The position numbers and the translations under genes were made by a program. Positions 1 to 6,992 of a stretch of DNA of 27,396 nucleotides are shown here, piece after piece. Position 1 is the stretch's first letter. Every line of letters starts with the position of its first letter. The notes beneath the pieces are model-generated. The model was not told the origin of the DNA. It worked only from the letters and a program-made list of their open reading frames with translations, and ran no database searches. This stretch comes from Anaerolineaceae bacterium UBA2274 (GTDB taxonomy: Bacteria; Chloroflexota; Anaerolineae; Anaerolineales; Anaerolineaceae): contig DDWY01000059.1 in the NCBI GenBank assembly GCA_002347705.1, positions 1-27,396 on the forward strand. Reading direction: 5' to 3'.

Positions 1-113
1 AATTGAGGTTTGACTGACTACTAGAGATCTTGTCGTTTTTTGAAAGCAACCCTTTGTTTGCAATGTTGCTGGGTAACCATACTCCTGGGGGGTGTAGGTA
101 GGTGGCTTCGTAG

Positions 114-135
114 GGGCAGACCCCCGTGTCTGCCC
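114..135. repeat. Short perfect hairpin in the leader region upstream of panB
   Basis: GGGCAGAC (114-121) and GTCTGCCC (128-135) form a perfect 8-bp inverted repeat around a 6-base loop. It is embedded in a G/C-rich stretch of the GTAGGGGCAGAC type that looks like a dispersed intergenic repeat. There is no T-run, so a terminator function for an upstream gene is not supported. The rest of 1-240 shows no gene. Confidence 0.55.
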
Positions 136-268
136 GGGAGTGTAAATAATCATCTCGGATAATATGTATACAATCACACTTGTCGACACAAAGTGCAGGT
201 TGCAATTCTGACCCTTTGAATAGGTAATTTTTCACCCAGTGTACTGCTGTTTAAAAAAAAGTAAGCTG

Positions 269-299
269 TATAATAAAGCATGCATATCGCGTATATGCA
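269..299 (+). promoter_or_regulatory. Putative panB promoter (-10) with a palindrome at the predicted transcription start
   Basis: A perfect -10 hexamer TATAAT lies at 269-274; the -35 region (around 246-252) is poor. The predicted start, about 7 bases after the -10, coincides with the left arm of a perfect palindrome, TGCATAT (281-287) / ATATGCA (293-299), with loop CGCGT. The palindrome could be an operator overlapping the start point or a hairpin at the 5' end of the mRNA. A weak -35 fits an activator-dependent or repressible promoter, but that is inference. Confidence 0.5.
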
Positions 300-355
300 G
301 CGTTTCCTCACCCAAGTAAATACTGGAACTTACCTGAATTCAAAAAGGAGAGAAC

Positions 356-1210
356 ATGACCGAACAGCGTAAGAAATTGACACTTCCTGGTTTTTTCAAG
401 AAAGCTTCCGAGGGCAGGCCGATCACCTGGCTCACATGTTATGACTATCCCACTGCTTATTTCCAGGAGCAGGCAGGGGTGGACATGATTTTGGTGGGTG
501 ATAGTCTGGGTATGACAATGCTTGGATACGACAGCACCTTGCCCGTCACGATGGAGGATATGATCCGGCATGCCGCGGCTGTTAGGCGCGGGGCACCAAA
601 CACCTGGATCGTCGGGGATATGCCCTACATGACTTACCAGCCCTCAGTAGAAACAGCCATCATCAATGCCGGCAGGTTCATGGCAGAGGCTGGCTGCGAC
701 TCGGTCAAGCTGGAGGGCGGCGCATCCATGGCTGATAGGATCAGGGGCATTGTGGACGCAGGCATCCCGGTCGTTGGGCATCTGGGTCTTACCCCTCAAA
801 GCGTCAGCTCTTTGGGCGGATTCAGGCTTCAGGGGAAAAGTGCTGAAACCGCAAAAAAGATCGTGGATGATGCAAAGGCTTTGGAAGAAGCCGGTGTATT
901 CATGATCCTGCTGGAGATGGTGCCGGACCGCGTGTGTCAGCTAATCACCGAACACGCGAACGACTGCCTGATCATGTCCTTGGGTTCAGGCCCTTCTGCG
1001 CATGGACAATTGCTGATCTATCACGATGCATTTGGGCTTTATCCAAAATTCAAACCCCGCATGGCGAAAGTATTTGCTGAGGCTGGCACGGTGATTCGAG
1101 AAGGCCTGGAACTTTACGTCAAGGAAGTGACTGACAAGACTTTCCCTGCGCCTGAGAATTGGTTTGGAATGCCAGACGATCAGTATCAAGAGCTGATCGA
1201 GATGCTGTGA
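356..1210 (+). CDS. panB: 3-methyl-2-oxobutanoate hydroxymethyltransferase (ketopantoate hydroxymethyltransferase)
   Basis: PanB transfers a hydroxymethyl group from 5,10-methylenetetrahydrofolate to 2-oxoisovalerate, the first committed step of pantothenate and CoA synthesis, in the cytoplasm. The 284-aa protein is slightly longer than the E. coli enzyme and covers the whole TIM-barrel family. Visible motifs are TWLTCYD near the N-terminus, VGDSLG with a metal-ligand Asp, GDMPYMTY, VKLEGG with the substrate Lys and Glu, a GHLGLTPQS segment, LLEMVP with the catalytic Glu, and GQLLIYHDAFGL near the C-terminus. The ATG at 356 follows AAAGGAGAGAAC, a good ribosome-binding site. The next gene starts 11 bp after the stop and is probably co-transcribed. 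panC and panD are not in the window. The identification is secure. Confidence 0.96.
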   Translation: MTEQRKKLTLPGFFKKASEGRPITWLTCYDYPTAYFQEQAGVDMILVGDSLGMTMLGYDSTLPVTMEDMIRHAAAVRRGAPNTWIVGDMPYMTYQPSVETAIINAGRFMAEAGCDSVKLEGGASMADRIRGIVDAGIPVVGHLGLTPQSVSSLGGFRLQGKSAETAKKIVDDAKALEEAGVFMILLEMVPDRVCQLITEHANDCLIMSLGSGPSAHGQLLIYHDAFGLYPKFKPRMAKVFAEAGTVIREGLELYVKEVTDKTFPAPENWFGMPDDQYQELIEML

Positions 1211-1221
1211 AAGGGGTAGAA

Positions 1222-2493
1222 ATGACCGATTTACAAAAGCGCTTGGAAATCCCAAAAGATTACCTGGATTCAGTTAATCAGGTTCTGCTTGACCCCAACA
1301 GCGAGGTGATGCAGAGATTTTTATCCGTGGTTGCCAAATATGGCAGTCCGGAAGAAATCAACCAAAAGCACCTTCAATCTCGCCGCCTGGAAAATTTACT
1401 CGATCTGGTTACCAGGAAATCCCCTTCAGCCGTTGATGACTTGAAGTGGCTGATGGAACAGCGGGATAAAGGTGCCTTTATCTCAGAAGAGGGTTACCGC
1501 ATTCAGGTTTTGGGCGATAAAGCGTACGAGATGCAATTCAAGGATGACTGCGCGGTCACCCTGGAAGTTTCCGCGCTGCAATACTTTCCATGGGTACGAA
1601 TGATGGCAGAACAAGCCATAGTCCAAAAGTCACTTGTGCCAGGTCGATTTATTGCTGTCAGGAAAATGAAGGAGTCAGAAGCAGACGGAGATCTTCCTGC
1701 GATCGTAGCCGCGCTGGATATTATTGGGGCATCTTTCGTCGAGACGCTGGACACAAAAGGCACCGATGGCTCAAACCCGCACCTGGGAGGCCCTGCCACT
1801 ATTACCGGCTATTTTGGTGGGATTGGTCAGCCGAACGACCACGCGCTGATGTGGGTGGACGAATTCCTGTATTACTACACCAACTATGGTGTTCAGCATG
1901 TGCTTAATTTCAATGCTGGCACTATTCTGATGGGTTTCATGCTCTATAAGCTGGGCGTCGATATTCAATTCAAGATTTCGGTGTTCTTTGGTTCGGATAA
2001 TCCTTATCATGCCCTGTGGATCATGATGATGGCGAAGTTGTTTGCCCGCGAAGATGGTTCATCCCCACTCATTGGCTTCAATTGGTCAAATTCGATCAAT
2101 AACGAAACCATGGAATTGACCGCAGATTTTCGCAAAGCGTTGGGTTTTGAAAATGTGATTCGTTTTGAGCATCACATCACCGAACCCCAAAAGAGCATCG
2201 TGATCCAACCTTACAACCGGCGTGATGAGTTAGTTCAAATAGCTGACCATGTGGCCAATATTGCGGGAAAACACGAAGGGGGCGACCCCGAGGTGGACGT
2301 AACCCGCGCCCATCTTTCCGATCTGTTGGATTATTTCAGAGACAAGGACGAAGTGATCGGCAGTGGAGATTGGGATAATCTTTTGATCAATTACCTGGAT
2401 AAAGTGGATGCGTGCAACCGCACAGCCAAAGCCTTAACGGAGCATGGTTTAAGCTTTGTGGCGGCGAGAAATCTGCACCACAACAGACCTTAG
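1222..2493 (+). CDS. Conserved-looking protein of unknown function, probably co-transcribed with panB
   Basis: A 423-aa soluble protein with no signal peptide or membrane segment that I do not recognise. The reading frame is open from 1159, inside panB, but AAGGGGT at 1211-1217 places the start at ATG 1222, 11 bp after the panB stop. The N-terminal 100 residues look helical and charged. The centre holds Gly- and aromatic-rich segments such as GGPATITGYFGGIGQPNDHA, followed by FLYYYTNYGVQHVLNFNAGT and MMMAKLFARED. The C-terminal third is again helical, with HHITEPQKS and conserved-looking charged residues. Alternating strand-like and helix-like blocks would fit an alpha/beta barrel enzyme, but this is a guess. 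Tight coupling to panB suggests a metabolic role. A strong terminator follows directly. Confidence 0.85.
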   Translation: MTDLQKRLEIPKDYLDSVNQVLLDPNSEVMQRFLSVVAKYGSPEEINQKHLQSRRLENLLDLVTRKSPSAVDDLKWLMEQRDKGAFISEEGYRIQVLGDKAYEMQFKDDCAVTLEVSALQYFPWVRMMAEQAIVQKSLVPGRFIAVRKMKESEADGDLPAIVAALDIIGASFVETLDTKGTDGSNPHLGGPATITGYFGGIGQPNDHALMWVDEFLYYYTNYGVQHVLNFNAGTILMGFMLYKLGVDIQFKISVFFGSDNPYHALWIMMMAKLFAREDGSSPLIGFNWSNSINNETMELTADFRKALGFENVIRFEHHITEPQKSIVIQPYNRRDELVQIADHVANIAGKHEGGDPEVDVTRAHLSDLLDYFRDKDEVIGSGDWDNLLINYLDKVDACNRTAKALTEHGLSFVAARNLHHNRP

Positions 2494-2514
2494 GAAAGAA
2501 TTTATGGAATTAAA

Positions 2515-2545
2515 GCAAGGCAGCCATTTGGCTGCCCTGCTTTTT
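2515..2545 (+). terminator. Rho-independent terminator of the panB operon
   Basis: GCAAGGCAGCC (2515-2525) and GGCTGCCCTGC (2530-2540) pair as an 11-bp stem with one mismatched position and a 4-base loop. Five T follow at 2541-2545, 22 bases after the stop codon. Confidence 0.9.
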
Positions 2546-2705
2546 ACGTAAAACGTTTCAACTAACATTCTCCTGAATTTGTCAATCATAAAATTTCGAT
2601 TGTGCAGGCTATAAAATTGGAAAGGGCATTGGATGGAACCCTGCAAAAAGAATTGCTACAACCCTGCGCGAATCGAAATTCCCTGCTTCGAGTAGAGAGT
2701 TAATC

Positions 2706-2883
2706 GTAGGGCGAAATTGAGGGCACCTTGAATGATGCGATGGATGAACGAGTCGTGCCCTCAATCCGCCGCCAATGGTGTTCTGGGTGGTAAGGCTCAT
2801 TGATTGCGAATAATTGATGGCGGATTGGAAGCGCACCAAAGTTGCTAGAGATGAAGTATCCAATGCTTCCAATCTTGCCCTAC
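2706..2883. repeat. 178-bp multi-hairpin palindromic element
   Basis: The element is bounded by GTAGGGC (2706-2712) and GCCCTAC (2877-2883), with the match continuing imperfectly inward for about 15 bp. Inside are two further perfect inverted repeats: ATTGAGGGCAC (2716-2726) with GTGCCCTCAAT (2755-2765), and GATTGGAAG (2823-2831) with CTTCCAATC (2866-2874). CCGCCGCCAAT and ATTGATGGCGG pair imperfectly between them. The whole could fold as a cloverleaf-like structure. It occupies most of the 482-bp gap after the panB operon. No credible gene is present in the gap. Confidence 0.7.
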
Positions 2884-2941
2884 AGGTACGGCTGCCTTGA
2901 TCGGACAGATTAATTGCCAAGCTATCATGCCAAGCTAACAT

Positions 2942-2968
2942 GTGACGGTACCATTTACCGGGTAAAAT
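2942..2968 (+). promoter_or_regulatory. Possible promoter for the methyltransferase gene, implying little or no leader
   Basis: TAAAAT (2963-2968) lies 15 bp downstream of GTGACG (2942-2947), and the ATG at 2976 is only 7 bases after the -10. No convincing Shine-Dalgarno sequence precedes the ATG, so the transcript may start at or next to the start codon. Both hexamers are imperfect and the spacing is short. Confidence 0.3.
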
Positions 2969-2975
2969 AGGGAAC

Positions 2976-3731
2976 ATGCCTCATGTCATCCCTCAGGACC
3001 TCGAAAAAGCCGCGGTACGCGGTGAACCTTCGCACATCTGGCGTGCGGGGCAGGAGCGCCGCTTTGCCATGCTCAAAGACGCTGCAGGCGCGCGTCTGCA
3101 GGGCTGCGTGCTGGTAGATGGCTGTGGGGTGGGAACCTACCTCGCGCGCCTGGTGCCTATTTCCGGGTTTGTGACTGGCATTGATATAGAATACCCGCGC
3201 GTGGTGGATAGCAGTGCTTTCACGCCGAACGTGATTTGCGCCGCAGGGGAGTATCTGCCCTATCGGTCCGAGAGTATGGATTTCATCTTCAGCCACGAGG
3301 TGCTGGAACATGTGCAAGATGATGCCATGGCGATCCAGGAGATGGTGCGGGTGTTGAAACCTGGTGGACGGATCGTGCTCTTTTGCCCCAACCGGGGCTA
3401 CCCCTTTGAGACCCACGGGCATTATTGGAAGGGGAAATACCACTTCGGCAATACCCCTCTGATCAACTGGCTGCCTCGCAAATTGCGCGACAGGCTGGCT
3501 CCACATGTGGAGGTCTATACCCGGGCGGACCTGGCAAAGTTGTTTGCTGGCTTACCGGTGAAGATTATTGAAAGGCGCACAATTTTTGGCGCTTACGACA
3601 ACATCATCGAGCGCCGTCCGGCGTTGGGTAAACTTCTGCGCTCTTTCCTACAGACACTCGAGAAGACCCCCCTGCAGCGGCTCGGTCTCTCCCATTTTTG
3701 GGTAGTGGAAAAGGTGATAGCTGATAGGTGA
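2976..3731 (+). CDS. Class I SAM-dependent methyltransferase (Methyltransf_11 type)
   Basis: A 251-aa Rossmann-fold methyltransferase. Motif I is LVDGCGVGTYLARL (around residue 47), motif II is the acidic VTGIDIEYPRV, an AAGEYLPYRSESMDFIFSHE segment covers motifs III-IV, and VLEHVQDD with MVRVLKPGGRIVLF is the usual motif V/VI region. The C-terminal part (HYWKGKYHFGNTPL onward) would form the substrate cap. The family methylates quinones, lipids, glycans or small molecules, and the substrate cannot be read here. It stands alone between repeat elements. The last codons and stop lie inside a 7-bp tandem repeat, so the C-terminus may vary between strains. The start is chosen because it precedes motif I at the usual distance; translation may begin from a nearly leaderless mRNA. 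Confidence 0.88.
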   Translation: MPHVIPQDLEKAAVRGEPSHIWRAGQERRFAMLKDAAGARLQGCVLVDGCGVGTYLARLVPISGFVTGIDIEYPRVVDSSAFTPNVICAAGEYLPYRSESMDFIFSHEVLEHVQDDAMAIQEMVRVLKPGGRIVLFCPNRGYPFETHGHYWKGKYHFGNTPLINWLPRKLRDRLAPHVEVYTRADLAKLFAGLPVKIIERRTIFGAYDNIIERRPALGKLLRSFLQTLEKTPLQRLGLSHFWVVEKVIADR

Positions 3732-3741
3732 TAGGTGATAG
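3714..3741. repeat. Heptamer tandem repeat across the methyltransferase stop codon
   Basis: GTGATAG, CTGATAG, GTGATAG, GTGATAG: four consecutive 7-bp units run through the final codons and the TGA at 3729-3731, then into a run of G. Because 7 is not a multiple of 3, gain or loss of a unit upstream of the stop would change the final residues. Confidence 0.7.
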
Positions 3742-3756
3742 GGGGGTAATCGTAGG

Positions 3757-3811
3757 GTGGGTTGGCGTCGCGGAGTATCTGCATACCCAAATCCAGTTCT
3801 AACCTACCCAC
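3757..3811. repeat. GTAGGGTGGG-type imperfect inverted repeat
   Basis: GTGGGTTGG (3757-3765) and CCTACCCAC (3803-3811) pair with one mismatch. The preceding TAATCGTAGGG also opens the 178-bp element at 2702-2711, so the two may share an origin. Confidence 0.5.
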
Positions 3812-3922
3812 CGCCAAGGATGTTTTTCCGATTGACACGTCCATAATTTCGAAACAAGGTTTCATTGTTTTGGATAATTCAGTGGACATTCTCAGTTCGA
3901 ACGCAGGAGGAGTAACCCCCTC

Positions 3923-4070
3923 CCGTACGGTTGGGTTTTAGTCCAGCCGCTGAATCGAGCCATAGAGATGTTTGCGGAGGGAAAAAATCTTCGCCGTACG
4001 GCTGGGCTTCAGTCCAGCCACTGAATCGAGCCACAGAGATTTTTGCGGATGAAGTAAACCCTCTCCGTAC
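3923..4070. repeat. 71-bp direct repeat: two copies plus a truncated third
   Basis: Copy 1 starts at CCGTACGG 3923, copy 2 at 3994, and a third begins with CCGTAC at 4065 and then diverges: an exact 71-bp period. Each full copy contains a GGCTGG/CCAGCC-type hairpin (3929-3949 and 4000-4020) and a shared segment reading CTGAATCGAGCCA. No gene is visible in 3732-4087. Confidence 0.8.
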
Positions 4071-4087
4071 AAATGAACCTCATTTCA

Positions 4088-5449
4088 TCAGCCGTTTCGC
4101 AGCAGGCGGACCTGATTAGGTCGCATATTAATCTGCAGGTTTCCGGATGGGTCGCCAGTGAACTTGTCCTCAGGATTTAATAAGTCCACAAAGCGCCAAC
4201 CGGATTTTCCTCTGATGGGCAGATTTAACTCAGTCGATTCATATGCGCTGTTGACTATTACAAGAATCATGTCATTGCCACTTTCACAGCTGAACGCAAA
4301 TTGACTGGAGGCGACCAACACCTCTTCATAGTTCCCAACTCGCAAAGCAGGCTGAGAATGGCGCAATCCAGCCAGGTGCCCAATCCAGCCGCGCAGGTCG
4401 TGGGGGTGCGCTTGGCTCTGCAGCTGGGGCAGGTCAAAGGCGGGTCTCAAGTTCCAGTCATTGGACTGTTTCACGCCCTCAAAGCCAAACTCACTGCCGT
4501 AATAAACTGATGGGATGCCGGGCACTGTAAACAGCAAAAAGTACAGCAGGTGAAGCTTCTGCTTGTCCTGCAGCTGTGAAGCAATCCGGCTGACATCGTG
4601 GTTGTCGGCGAAGTTGTAGAGCGTAGAGATGTCGCGGTAAATCCCCGGCGTGCCAAACTCACGGTTGAGCGAATATGCCAGCTCAAAAAAATTGCTGTCA
4701 TTGAAGGAGGAGTAAAGGCTTTTGTAGAGCTCATAGTTGGTGGTGGCGTGCAGCATTTCAGGATTGGCCCACTGGCGGTAATCGCCGTGGATGACCTCGC
4801 CCATCAGCCACAAGTTGGGGGCAAGCTGGTTGGTGAACGAGCGCAGGTCGCGCAGAAAAGTGAAACTGAGCGCGTCTGCGGCATCCAGGCGGATACCGTC
4901 GATCTGAAACTCCTCCTTCCACATGCGGATGGCATCAAAAAGGTGCTGCCTGGCGGCTGGTTCGGCGAGATTGAGCTTGACAAGGTCAAAGTGACCGTTC
5001 CAGGCGGCGTAGATGAAGGGGTCGCCGAATGGGGAGCGCTGATCGAAGCGCAGGTCAGCAAACCAGTTTTTGTAAGTGGAGTTCTGTCCATTCGGTTGCA
5101 GGTCGCGAAAAGCCCAGAAATTGCGCCCAACGTGGTTGAAAACGCCATCAAGCACCAGGTGCATTCCGCGCGCGTGGAGCGTGCTGGAAAGCACTGCCAG
5201 GTCAGCGCGGGTGCCAAGCCGGTGGTCGACGTGGAAATAGTCGGCAGTGTCGTAACCGTGGCTGCCGGACTCAAAAACTGGTCCGAGGTAGAGGGCGTTG
5301 GCGCCAAGGCTCTGGATGTGATCCAGCCAGCCCAGGATCTGGCGCAGGCGGGGCTGGGGCTCGGACTGCAAATCGTTGTGGTGGGGCGCGGCGCAAGCCC
5401 CCAAGGGGTAAATGTGATAAAAAATGCTGTTTTGATTGATAGTGGTCAT
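4088..5449 (-). CDS. GH13 alpha-amylase family hydrolase (maltodextrin-type)
   Basis: A 453-aa cytoplasmic protein with no signal peptide. It cleaves or rearranges alpha-glucosidic bonds of maltodextrins or related sugars by the retaining GH13 mechanism. All four family regions are present: DGVFNH (101-106), GIRLDAAD with nucleophile D189, MGEVIHG with acid/base E218, and FADNHD with D285. The segment GYDTADYFHVDHRLGT is typical of the neopullulanase/cyclomaltodextrinase branch. The extra N-terminal starch-binding domain common there is missing, so it is a short form; exact specificity is uncertain. A short beta-sandwich domain C ends the protein. The ATG at 5449 follows TTGGAGGAATT, a strong ribosome-binding site, which is preferred to the upstream in-frame start near 5512. 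It diverges from yvcK across 86 bp. Confidence 0.92.
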   Translation of the reverse strand: MTTINQNSIFYHIYPLGACAAPHHNDLQSEPQPRLRQILGWLDHIQSLGANALYLGPVFESGSHGYDTADYFHVDHRLGTRADLAVLSSTLHARGMHLVLDGVFNHVGRNFWAFRDLQPNGQNSTYKNWFADLRFDQRSPFGDPFIYAAWNGHFDLVKLNLAEPAARQHLFDAIRMWKEEFQIDGIRLDAADALSFTFLRDLRSFTNQLAPNLWLMGEVIHGDYRQWANPEMLHATTNYELYKSLYSSFNDSNFFELAYSLNREFGTPGIYRDISTLYNFADNHDVSRIASQLQDKQKLHLLYFLLFTVPGIPSVYYGSEFGFEGVKQSNDWNLRPAFDLPQLQSQAHPHDLRGWIGHLAGLRHSQPALRVGNYEEVLVASSQFAFSCESGNDMILVIVNSAYESTELNLPIRGKSGWRFVDLLNPEDKFTGDPSGNLQINMRPNQVRLLRNG

Positions 5450-5482
5450 AATTCCTCCAAGCTGCGCAAAAATGTTGCCTGA

Positions 5483-5512
5483 AGCATAAAAAATGCGCGT
5501 TGACGCTGGCAA
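5483..5512 (-). promoter_or_regulatory. Putative amylase promoter overlapping the yvcK promoter
   Basis: On the minus strand, TTGCCA (5512-5507) and TATGCT (5488-5483) are separated by 18 bp, predicting a start near 5476 and a leader of about 27 bases with a strong ribosome-binding site. Its -35 lies one base from the -35 of the plus-strand promoter. Confidence 0.5.
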
Positions 5513-5528
5513 AGAATCCTGCTATTAT
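5500..5528 (+). promoter_or_regulatory. yvcK promoter
   Basis: TTGACG (5500-5505) and TATTAT (5523-5528) with an optimal 17-bp spacer; each hexamer matches consensus at five of six positions. The predicted start, about 7 bases past the -10, falls at the ATG at 5536, so the mRNA would be leaderless. Confidence 0.8.
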
Positions 5529-5535
5529 CAAAAAT

Positions 5536-6870
5536 ATGAGTAATCCTGAAAAGAAAAGCAGCTGGTTGAAGCAGCTGATTAAACGTGCTCAGCAGGAATT
5601 CAGATGGCTTGCACCTGGCATGGGCTATAAACGCTGGCTGGTGCTGACCATCGTTGGATCGATGCTGCTGGGGCTTGGCGCCGCGGTCCTGGTGTTGGAT
5701 TACTATCGCAGCACCACGAATGAAGCTTTGGTGCCCATCCTGGCAGTGCTCTCACTCCGTTTTCTGGACAGACCAATCCGATTCCTGCTCTTTGGTGGTT
5801 TGGGGATGGCAATGATCCTGATCGGAATTTGGGGAGCAAACCGCTCCTTATTGCGCCCATTTGAAAAAAATGGCAAACCGGTCTGGGATACGCTCAAGAA
5901 TTACCGGCAGCGTGAAAAAGGGATCAAGGTGGTGGTGATTGGCGGTGGACACGGGCTGGCGGCACTGCTGCGAGGCTTAAAGGAATACACCCACAACATC
6001 ACCGCCATTGTGACGGTTGCCGATAACGGCGGATCATCGGGAGAACTGCGGCGCGATCTGGGCGTGCTGCCGCCGGGAGACATCCGCAATTGCCTGTCGG
6101 CTCTCAGCAGCGATGAAGCGCTGCTTTCCCAGGTTTTTCAATATCGTTTCACCTCCGGAGGGGGGCTTGAAGGGCATTCACTGGGAAACCTGTTCATCAC
6201 AGCCCTCAGTGAAATCACCGGCAGTTTTGAAGAAGCAGTCGCGGAGTCCGGCAGGGTTTTGGCGATTTATGGACAGGTACTGCCTTCGACATTAAGTAAT
6301 GTGGAACTGGTTGGGGACGTGCAAGAGCATGCGACTCAAGAGATTGTGGAAGTCAGGGGCGAGGCACAGCTGACCGAGTATCCGGGCAAGATCCTGAAAG
6401 TCTGGCTGGATCCGGAAGAATCACCGGCATATCCCCCCACCACATCCGCCATTCTAAACGCGGATTTGATCCTGATTGGACCGGGCAGTTTGTATACCAG
6501 TTTGCTGCCAAATTTGTTGGTAAAGGGGCTTTCTGATGCTATTCTGGCCAGCCGCGCAGAAGTTTTTTACATCTGCAACATTGCCACTGAACAGGGTGAA
6601 ACAGATGGATTCAACGCATCGGACCATGCCCGGGAAATTGACCGGCATATCTGTAAGCATTTGTTTAACCTCGCGATTTGCAACCGGAATTATCACGGAG
6701 ATCTAGGCGGCAAGGCGGAGTGGGTTCTGTTGGATGACGAGATGCGGCAGAACTACCGCGTATACGAAGCGGACCTGGTGGATGACTTGTATCCCTGGAG
6801 ACACAGTTCAAGGAAACTGGCACGGGCAATCATGAACTTGTATGAAGAGCGTACAGGACCTTTGAATTAA
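5536..6870 (+). CDS. yvcK: YvcK-family UDP-GlcNAc-binding protein (gluconeogenesis factor) with N-terminal membrane anchor
   Basis: YvcK proteins bind UDP-sugars and are needed for growth on gluconeogenic carbon sources and for envelope homeostasis in Bacillus and relatives. The 444-aa protein has the YvcK/CofD fold from about residue 130: VVVIGGGHGLAALLRGLK, TVADNGGSSGELR and PPGDIRNCLSALS near its start, then EGHSLGNLF and ILIGPGSLYTSLLPNLLV. The N-terminal 130 residues are extra relative to B. subtilis YvcK and carry hydrophobic segments at about 34-56 and 66-101, so the protein is probably membrane-anchored. The frame is open to a TTG at 5500, but that codon is part of the -35 box; ATG 5536 is the sensible start although it has no ribosome-binding site. 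rapZ and whiA, its usual Firmicute neighbours, are absent; gap-pgk follow instead. Confidence 0.93.
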   Translation: MSNPEKKSSWLKQLIKRAQQEFRWLAPGMGYKRWLVLTIVGSMLLGLGAAVLVLDYYRSTTNEALVPILAVLSLRFLDRPIRFLLFGGLGMAMILIGIWGANRSLLRPFEKNGKPVWDTLKNYRQREKGIKVVVIGGGHGLAALLRGLKEYTHNITAIVTVADNGGSSGELRRDLGVLPPGDIRNCLSALSSDEALLSQVFQYRFTSGGGLEGHSLGNLFITALSEITGSFEEAVAESGRVLAIYGQVLPSTLSNVELVGDVQEHATQEIVEVRGEAQLTEYPGKILKVWLDPEESPAYPPTTSAILNADLILIGPGSLYTSLLPNLLVKGLSDAILASRAEVFYICNIATEQGETDGFNASDHAREIDRHICKHLFNLAICNRNYHGDLGGKAEWVLLDDEMRQNYRVYEADLVDDLYPWRHSSRKLARAIMNLYEERTGPLN

Positions 6871-6940
6871 ATCATTTTGGAACAAGCAAAGCATCGATGT
6901 CCCCTTGGTGAGTCTGCTTTTTCGTTGAAAACTTGTGCTC

Positions 6941-6968
6941 TTTATATAAAGTTGTTTATATAAAGTTG
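6941..6968. promoter_or_regulatory. Duplicated palindromic motif upstream of gap (operator candidate)
   Basis: TTTATATAAAGTTG occurs twice head to tail (6941-6954 and 6955-6968). Each copy contains the perfect 10-bp palindrome TTTATATAAA. The pair lies 25-50 bp upstream of the predicted gap -10, where an activator or repressor would bind. It is followed by an imperfect palindrome at 6966-6983. The regulator is unknown. Confidence 0.55.
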
Positions 6969-6992
6969 TTCCTGTAGGGACAATAAATCGGA

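Noticed and set aside
1159..1221. Upstream in-frame start for the gene after panB
   Set aside because: It would overlap the panB end by 52 bp without a ribosome-binding site, whereas ATG 1222 has AAGGGGT directly upstream.
2609..2977. 122-aa minus-strand open frame in the gap before the methyltransferase
   Set aside because: It runs through the 178-bp palindromic element and ends in the promoter region; no motif or ribosome-binding site supports it.
4598..5482. 294-aa open frame on the plus strand opposite the amylase gene
   Set aside because: All four GH13 catalytic motifs are on the minus strand and the plus frame shows no family features, so it is a shadow.
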